Assembly: GCA_915275065.1 (NCBI GenBank)
Contig: CAJZGD010000082.1
Coordinates: 1 to 10,126 of the forward strand
Direction of reading: 5' to 3'
Length of the DNA: 10,126 bases
Source: an uncultured Corynebacterium sp.
GTDB taxonomy: Bacteria; Actinomycetota; Actinomycetes; Mycobacteriales; Mycobacteriaceae
This document shows, piece by piece, positions 5,803-10,126 of this stretch (position 1 is the stretch's first letter; each line of letters starts with the position of its first letter). The position numbers and the translations under genes are program-made. Below the pieces are notes generated by a model. It was given only the letters and a program-made list of their open reading frames with translations, was not told where the DNA came from and made no database searches.

Positions 5803-6687
5803 CCCCATCACGGCATCAATGGACAGGCCAACAAACAGCAACGCCAGGTAGTTATTGGAGAGAATAAATAGCTTCAGGGGTTTCACCTTGCCGCCGTTTT
5901 TCACCCCCCGGTGCAGCACAATAGCTGTGGTGAGAAACCACACACCGGTGGCCACGGCAGTGATCGCATACACCATGCCGGCTGCCGGTATCAGAAACAG
6001 GGGGGTGATGACCGTGGCGACGGTGTACCACACGATTTGGCTGGTGACCTGCACCGGGGTGCGAACCACGGGCAGCATGGGCACACCGGCGGCGGCATAG
6101 TCTTCCTTATACTTCATGGCCAGCGCCCACGTGTGCGGCGGGGTCCAGAAGAAAATAATGAGGAATAACACCACGGCCTGCCACCATTGGCGGGGCATGT
6201 CCGGGGGAAGGTTATCGGTGATGACCGCCCACCCCACGACCACGGGCATGCAGCCCGCCAGCCCACCCCACACAATGTTCATGTGGGTGCGGCGCTTCAA
6301 AAACTTTGTGTACACCCGGATATAAAACACGATGGTGAGCATGACAAACCCGGCGGCCAGCAGGGAATGGCACAACAGCCACAACCAGAGGAAACTCACA
6401 ACGGTGCACACCCACGCGAAAATGGTGGCGTCCCGGTTGCTAACGGTGTGGCGAACCAGGGGGCGGGCACGAGTGCGCCCCATTTTCTGGTCAATATCGG
6501 AGTCGGCCACCATGTTGAACGTGTTCGCGGCCGCCGCCCCCAGCCACCCACCAATCAACGTGAGGAGGATCAGCGAAATGTTGTTTTCCCCCCGCTCGGC
6601 CTGAAGCATGGCGGGAATGGTGGCAACAAGGAGAAGTTCAATGACCCGCGGTTTTGTCAACGCGATATAGGCCTTGATCGTCTCCAC
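5776..6687 (-). CDS. ctaB: Protoheme IX farnesyltransferase (heme O synthase)
   Basis: CtaB (COX10) transfers farnesyl from farnesyl diphosphate to the C2 vinyl of protoheme, giving heme O, the substrate of CtaA encoded on the converging operon. The 303-residue protein is a UbiA-superfamily membrane prenyltransferase with around nine helices. The diphosphate-binding motif is NMVADSDIDQKMGRTRARPL (58-77; Asn58, Asp62, Asp66), and the second conserved region is YTKFLKRRTHMNIVWGG (126-142). WTPPHTWALAMKYKEDYAAAGVPMLP (181-206) is typical of heme O synthases. The start is a GTG with GGAGG (6697-6693) 5 nt upstream; the frame stays open for a while upstream but offers no better start. It is transcribed divergently from tkt. 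Its 3' end overlaps azlD. Confidence 0.93.
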   Translation of the reverse strand: METIKAYIALTKPRVIELLLVATIPAMLQAERGENNISLILLTLIGGWLGAAAANTFNMVADSDIDQKMGRTRARPLVRHTVSNRDATIFAWVCTVVSFLWLWLLCHSLLAAGFVMLTIVFYIRVYTKFLKRRTHMNIVWGGLAGCMPVVVGWAVITDNLPPDMPRQWWQAVVLFLIIFFWTPPHTWALAMKYKEDYAAAGVPMLPVVRTPVQVTSQIVWYTVATVITPLFLIPAAGMVYAITAVATGVWFLTTAIVLHRGVKNGGKVKPLKLFILSNNYLALLFVGLSIDAVMGLPTLGAYL

Positions 6688-6729
6688 GATGTCCTCCAGC
6701 TCAAATAACGGGTGATAAGTAACCTCATT

Positions 6730-6758
6730 ATGGTAGCCGCACCGCCGGGTTTTGCCAT
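6730..6758 (-). promoter_or_regulatory. Putative ctaB promoter
   Basis: On the minus strand ATGGCA (6758-6753) and TACCAT (6735-6730) are separated by exactly 17 bp, giving 4 of 6 matches to TTGACA and a TANNNT -10. An overlapping CATAAT (6732-6727) is an alternative -10. Either gives a leader of roughly 30-40 nt before the GTG at 6687. Assignment is by pattern only. Confidence 0.4.
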
Positions 6759-6768
6759 AGTCGGGCTT

Positions 6769-6787
6769 GTGCTGCGCAGTTCAGCAC
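6769..6787. promoter_or_regulatory. Inverted repeat between divergent ctaB and tkt promoters
   Basis: GTGCTG and CAGCAC form perfect 6-bp arms around a 7-nt spacer, and CTGCGCAG (6772-6779) is a second, nested perfect palindrome. The site lies upstream of the likely ctaB -35 and about 50 bp upstream of the tkt -10, so a regulator here could affect both genes. No T-tract follows on either strand. I do not recognise the regulator. Confidence 0.4.
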
Positions 6788-6836
6788 CACATATTTTCCC
6801 CGTTACCGCCCGCGACTCCCCCTAAGAGGGTTAAAG

Positions 6837-6842
6837 TAGAAT
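6837..6842 (+). promoter_or_regulatory. -10 box for the tkt-tal operon
   Basis: TAGAAT matches TATAAT at 5 of 6 positions, and the start of transcription would fall near 6849, giving a leader of about 39 nt. The leader carries AAAAAGGATGG (6868-6878) as ribosome-binding site before the GTG at 6888. No strong -35 is visible 16-18 bp upstream. Confidence 0.5.
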
Positions 6843-6887
6843 AGTAATTTTGGTAACTCCACACGTGAAAAAGGATGGAACGTTATA

Positions 6888-8999
6888 GTGTCTTCCCCCC
6901 AGCATTTATCCCCGGAGCTTCAGGCAGCCACCACCCGTGACTATCCCGCCGACTGGTCGGACGCCGACACTCGGGCGGTAGACACCGCCCGCGTCCTGGC
7001 CGCCGAAGCCGTCCAAAAATGCGGCTCCGGCCACCCCGGCACCGCCATGTCGTTGGCACCACTGGCCTACACCCTGTTCCAGCGGGTCATGAATGTGGAC
7101 CCAAGCGATACCGAATGGGCAGGCCGCGACCGGTTTGTGCTCTCCCCCGGACACACCTCCCTCACCCTATACGTGCAGCTCTTCCTCGGCGGGTTCGGCC
7201 TCACCATGGATGATCTGAAGGCACTGCGCACCTGGGGGTCGCTCACCCCCGGCCACCCGGAATACCGGCACACCAAGGGCATTGAAATCACCACCGGCCC
7301 CCTGGGCCAGGGGCTAGCGTCCGCGGTGGGCATGTCCATGGCCGCCCGCCGGGAACGGCACCTGTTCGACCCCGACACCCCCGCCGGGGAATCCCCCTTC
7401 GACCACTACATTTACGTCATCGCCTCCGACGGCGACATGGAGGAAGGCGTCACCTCCGAAGCATCATCCCTCGCCGGCACGCAACAGCTCGGCAACCTCA
7501 TCGTGTTCTGGGACGACAACCGGATTTCCATCGAAGAAAACACCCGCATCGCCTTCACCGAAGACGTGATGGCCCGCTACCGGGCCTACGGGTGGCAGGT
7601 GCTGGACGTGCCCGCCGGTGAAAACGTGACCGCAATCGAACAAGCCGTCGCCGAGGCGCAGGCCGACACCACCCGCCCCTCCTTCATCCGGGTGCGGACC
7701 GTCATTGGGTTCCCCGCCCCCACCAAGATGAACACCGGTTCGGTGCACGGCGCCGCCCTGGGCGCCGACGAGGTGAAAGCCACCAAGGAAGCACTGGGGT
7801 TCGACCCCGAGGTCGACTTCTTCATCGACGACGCGGTGCTCGCCCACACCCGGAAACTCGCCGACCGTGGTGCGGAAAAGCACGCGGCATGGCAGAAAAA
7901 GGTCGACCAGTGGGCCGCCGCCAACCCGGACGGCAAGGCCCTGTTTGACCGGCTCGCCGCCCGGAAACTGCCGGAAGGGTTCGACGCCGACCTGCCCACC
8001 TGGGAGGTGGGCGAATCCGTGGCCACCCGGAAAGCCTCCGAAGCCACCCTACAGGCCCTGGGGAAGACCCTGCCGGAACTGTGGGGCGGCTCCGCCGACC
8101 TGGCAGGATCCAACAACACCTTCATCAAGGGTGACCCCTCCTTCGGGCCGGAAGACATCACCACTGAAACCTGGACCACCACCCCGGGCGGCCGCAACCT
8201 GCACTTCGGCATCCGGGAACACGCCATGGGCGCCATCATGAACGGCATTGCCCTCCACGGCGGCACCCGCCCCTACGGTGGCACCTTCCTCATCTTCTCC
8301 GACTACATGCGACCGGCAGTCCGGTTGGCCGCCCTCATGCGCACCGACGCATACTACGTGTGGACCCACGACTCCATCGGCCTGGGTGAAGACGGCCCCA
8401 CCCACCAGCCGGTCGAACAGCTGGCCGCACTGCGGGCCATTCCTGGCACATCAATCATCCGGCCGGCCGACGCCAATGAAACCGCCGCCGCCTGGCGGGC
8501 CGCCCTGCTCTACCCCGAATCCCCCAAGGGGTTAGCGCTCAGCCGCCAAAACCTGCCGATCCTGCCCGGCACCAAAGAACACGCCACCGAAGGCGTGGCC
8601 CGCGGCGCCTACGTGCTGGTCGCCGGGTCGAAACCCGTCCCGGACGTGATTTTGTTGGGCACCGGCTCCGAAGTGCAACTCGCCGTTGCGGCCGCTGAAC
8701 GCCTGGAACAGGAAGGCATTGCCGCCCGCGTCGTCTCCGTGCCTTGCCTGGACTGGTTCGCCGAACAAGACGCCGACTACCAGGAATCCGTGCTGCCGCA
8801 GGCCGTCACCGCCCGGGTATCCGTCGAAGCCGGCCTGGCCCTGCCCTGGTGGCGGTTCCTCGGATCCCACGGCCGCGCCGTATCCCTGGAACACTTCGGG
8901 GCGTCCGCACCATACCAGAAACTGTTCGAAGAATTCGGCATCACCACCGACGCAGTGATTGCTGCCGCCCATGACTCCCTCACCGCGTCGAAAAGCTAG
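6888..8999 (+). CDS. tkt: Transketolase
   Basis: This cytoplasmic, thiamine diphosphate-dependent enzyme moves two-carbon ketol units between sugar phosphates in the non-oxidative pentose phosphate pathway. The 703-residue protein has the full transketolase plan. The N-terminal diphosphate-binding domain contains GSGHPGTAMS (46-55), GHPEYRHTKGIEITTGPLGQG (122-142) and the Mg/ThDP motif SDGDMEEG to DDN (180-211). TKMNTGSVHG (279-288) is the substrate loop. The pyrimidine-binding domain contains GIREHAMG (441-448, with catalytic Glu444) and YVWTHDSIGLGEDGPTHQP (490-508). A C-terminal domain follows. Start is GTG with AAAAAGGATGG upstream. Codons are strongly C-ending, consistent with high expression. 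tal follows after 9 nt. Confidence 0.97.
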   Translation: MSSPQHLSPELQAATTRDYPADWSDADTRAVDTARVLAAEAVQKCGSGHPGTAMSLAPLAYTLFQRVMNVDPSDTEWAGRDRFVLSPGHTSLTLYVQLFLGGFGLTMDDLKALRTWGSLTPGHPEYRHTKGIEITTGPLGQGLASAVGMSMAARRERHLFDPDTPAGESPFDHYIYVIASDGDMEEGVTSEASSLAGTQQLGNLIVFWDDNRISIEENTRIAFTEDVMARYRAYGWQVLDVPAGENVTAIEQAVAEAQADTTRPSFIRVRTVIGFPAPTKMNTGSVHGAALGADEVKATKEALGFDPEVDFFIDDAVLAHTRKLADRGAEKHAAWQKKVDQWAAANPDGKALFDRLAARKLPEGFDADLPTWEVGESVATRKASEATLQALGKTLPELWGGSADLAGSNNTFIKGDPSFGPEDITTETWTTTPGGRNLHFGIREHAMGAIMNGIALHGGTRPYGGTFLIFSDYMRPAVRLAALMRTDAYYVWTHDSIGLGEDGPTHQPVEQLAALRAIPGTSIIRPADANETAAAWRAALLYPESPKGLALSRQNLPILPGTKEHATEGVARGAYVLVAGSKPVPDVILLGTGSEVQLAVAAAERLEQEGIAARVVSVPCLDWFAEQDADYQESVLPQAVTARVSVEAGLALPWWRFLGSHGRAVSLEHFGASAPYQKLFEEFGITTDAVIAAAHDSLTASKS

Positions 9000-9008
9000 G
9001 AAAACACC

Positions 9009-10094
9009 ATGAACGCTATTGATTCCCTCGCCCAAGCAGGTACCGTCACCTGGCTGGACGATCTGTCCCGCGACCGCATCGAAACCGGAAACCTGGCGGA
9101 AATCATCACCACCAAATCCGTGGTGGGTGTGACCACAAACCCGGCAATCCTCGCCGCCGCCATGTCCCAGGGCACCGCCTACGATGCCCAAATCGCCGAG
9201 CTGAAAGCCGCCGGCACCAGCGCCGACCACGCCGTCTACGCCATGAGCATCGCCGATGTGCAGGCCGCCTGCGATCTGTTCGCCGACATTTATGCCGCAT
9301 CGGGCGGCAAAGACGGGCGGGTCTCCATCGAGGTCGACCCCCGCATCTCGGAAGACACCGACGCCACCCTCGCCCAGGCGAAAGAGCTGTGGCGCACCGT
9401 CAACCGGCCGAATGTCATGATTAAAATCCCCGCCACCCCCGGCTCCCTGCCCGCGGTGACGGCAGCACTGGCCGAAGGCATCAGCGTCAACGTCACCCTG
9501 ATTTTCTCGGTGGTCCGCTACCGGGAAGTCATCAATGCTTTCGTCGACGGCATTAACCAGGCGAAAGCCAACGGCAAAGACGTGTCCACCATCCACTCGG
9601 TGGCCTCATTCTTCGTGTCCCGCCTCGACACCGAGGTCGACAAGCGCCTGGCCGCCATCGGCACCGAGGAAGCCCTCGCCCTCCAGGGCAAGGCCGGGGT
9701 GGCAAACACCCGCCTCGCCTACGCCGCATTCCTCGAACACCTGGCCGGCGGCACGAAACTGCCGGCCGGTGCCAACGTGCAGCGCCCCTTGTGGGCCTCC
9801 ACCGGTGTGAAGAACCCGGACTACTCCCCCACCCTGTACGTCACCGAACTCGCCGGGCCGAACACGGTGAACACCATGCCGGAAGCCACCATTGATGCGG
9901 TACTGGCGGCAGACAATGTGCACGGTGACGCCCTCACCGGCACGAAAGCGGAATCGGAAGCCACCATGGCCGCCCTCACCGCCGTCGGCATTGATTTCGA
10001 TGATGTGTTCGAAACCCTGGAGCGGGAAGGGGTGGAAAAGTTCGTGGCAGCCTGGCAAGACCTGCTTGATTCCATGAACGCCCGCCTCGCCTAA
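9009..10094 (+). CDS. tal: Transaldolase
   Basis: Transaldolase transfers a dihydroxyacetone unit from sedoheptulose 7-phosphate to glyceraldehyde 3-phosphate through a Schiff base, completing the non-oxidative pentose phosphate cycle with Tkt. The 361-residue length and sequence fit the actinobacterial type. Landmarks are WLDDLSRDRI (15-24, catalytic Asp), GVTTNPAI (40-47), SIEVDPR (106-112), VMIKIPATPGS (136-146, Schiff-base Lys139), NVTLIFSVVRY (161-171) and FFVSRLDTEVDKR (201-213). The ribosome-binding site AGGA (8998-9001) overlaps the tkt stop, so the genes are co-transcribed and probably coupled. Codon use is C-ending as in tkt. No terminator is visible in the 32 bp after the stop. In C. 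glutamicum zwf, opcA and pgl follow, which would lie beyond the edge. Confidence 0.96.
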   Translation: MNAIDSLAQAGTVTWLDDLSRDRIETGNLAEIITTKSVVGVTTNPAILAAAMSQGTAYDAQIAELKAAGTSADHAVYAMSIADVQAACDLFADIYAASGGKDGRVSIEVDPRISEDTDATLAQAKELWRTVNRPNVMIKIPATPGSLPAVTAALAEGISVNVTLIFSVVRYREVINAFVDGINQAKANGKDVSTIHSVASFFVSRLDTEVDKRLAAIGTEEALALQGKAGVANTRLAYAAFLEHLAGGTKLPAGANVQRPLWASTGVKNPDYSPTLYVTELAGPNTVNTMPEATIDAVLAADNVHGDALTGTKAESEATMAALTAVGIDFDDVFETLEREGVEKFVAAWQDLLDSMNARLA

Positions 10095-10126
10095 CCACAT
10101 TACGCCCGGCGCGCATAAGACCGACA

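Noticed and set aside
8532..9596. 354-codon open frame antisense across the tkt-tal junction
   Set aside because: Gly/Val/Asp/His-rich shadow frame produced by C-ending codons of two well-identified enzymes; it matches no family I recognise.
10095..10126. Terminator or start of the next gene after tal
   Set aside because: Only 32 bp remain, with a GC-rich stretch but no hairpin plus T-tract and no clear ribosome-binding site or start codon.

Overview
The window reads as chromosomal DNA of a high-GC actinobacterium, most likely a Corynebacterium. The basis is gene order and family: a SufR-type regulator, mptB, a two-gene ABC exporter, ctaA, ctaB, tkt and tal follow one another in the arrangement known from mycobacteria and corynebacteria (the Rv1460-Rv1448c neighbourhood of M. 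tuberculosis). Individual proteins also fit, including a BrnF/BrnE-like exporter pair. The species cannot be fixed from the sequence alone.

Layout. (1) Positions 1-200, minus strand: the 5' part of sufR, running off the left edge. Its leader carries a perfect 12-bp palindrome at 234-245, a candidate operator. (2) 356-3797, plus strand: mptB (alpha-1,6-mannosyltransferase of lipomannan synthesis), then an ABC-2 type ATPase and permease, packed with 0-1 base between genes. (3) 3844-5802, plus strand: ctaA (heme A synthase), then azlC and azlD (branched-chain amino acid exporter), all overlapping end to start, with a likely own promoter just before ctaA. (4) 5776-6687, minus strand: ctaB (heme O synthase), whose 3' end overlaps azlD by 27 bp. 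(5) 6688-6887: a 200-bp divergent promoter region with an inverted repeat. (6) 6888-10094, plus strand: tkt and tal, a non-oxidative pentose phosphate operon that probably continues past the right edge.

How the genes work together. CtaB converts protoheme to heme O and CtaA converts heme O to heme A for the aa3 cytochrome oxidase, so these two convergent operons supply one pathway. Tkt and Tal interconvert pentose and glycolytic sugar phosphates. MptB builds the cell-envelope lipoglycan. The adjacent ABC exporter has no known substrate. AzlCD looks like a lineage-specific insertion in an otherwise conserved block and is translationally tied to ctaA.

No clear new defence, mobile or RNA system is visible: no CRISPR, IS element, tRNA or rRNA. 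The less ordinary signals are regulatory and compositional: -10 boxes placed 7-8 nt before start codons (candidate leaderless mRNAs for mptB and ctaA), a palindromic putative SufR operator, overlapping convergent 3' ends, a cluster of G-quadruplex-type motifs in mptB, and a sharp change in third-position base use between the membrane-protein genes and tkt/tal.
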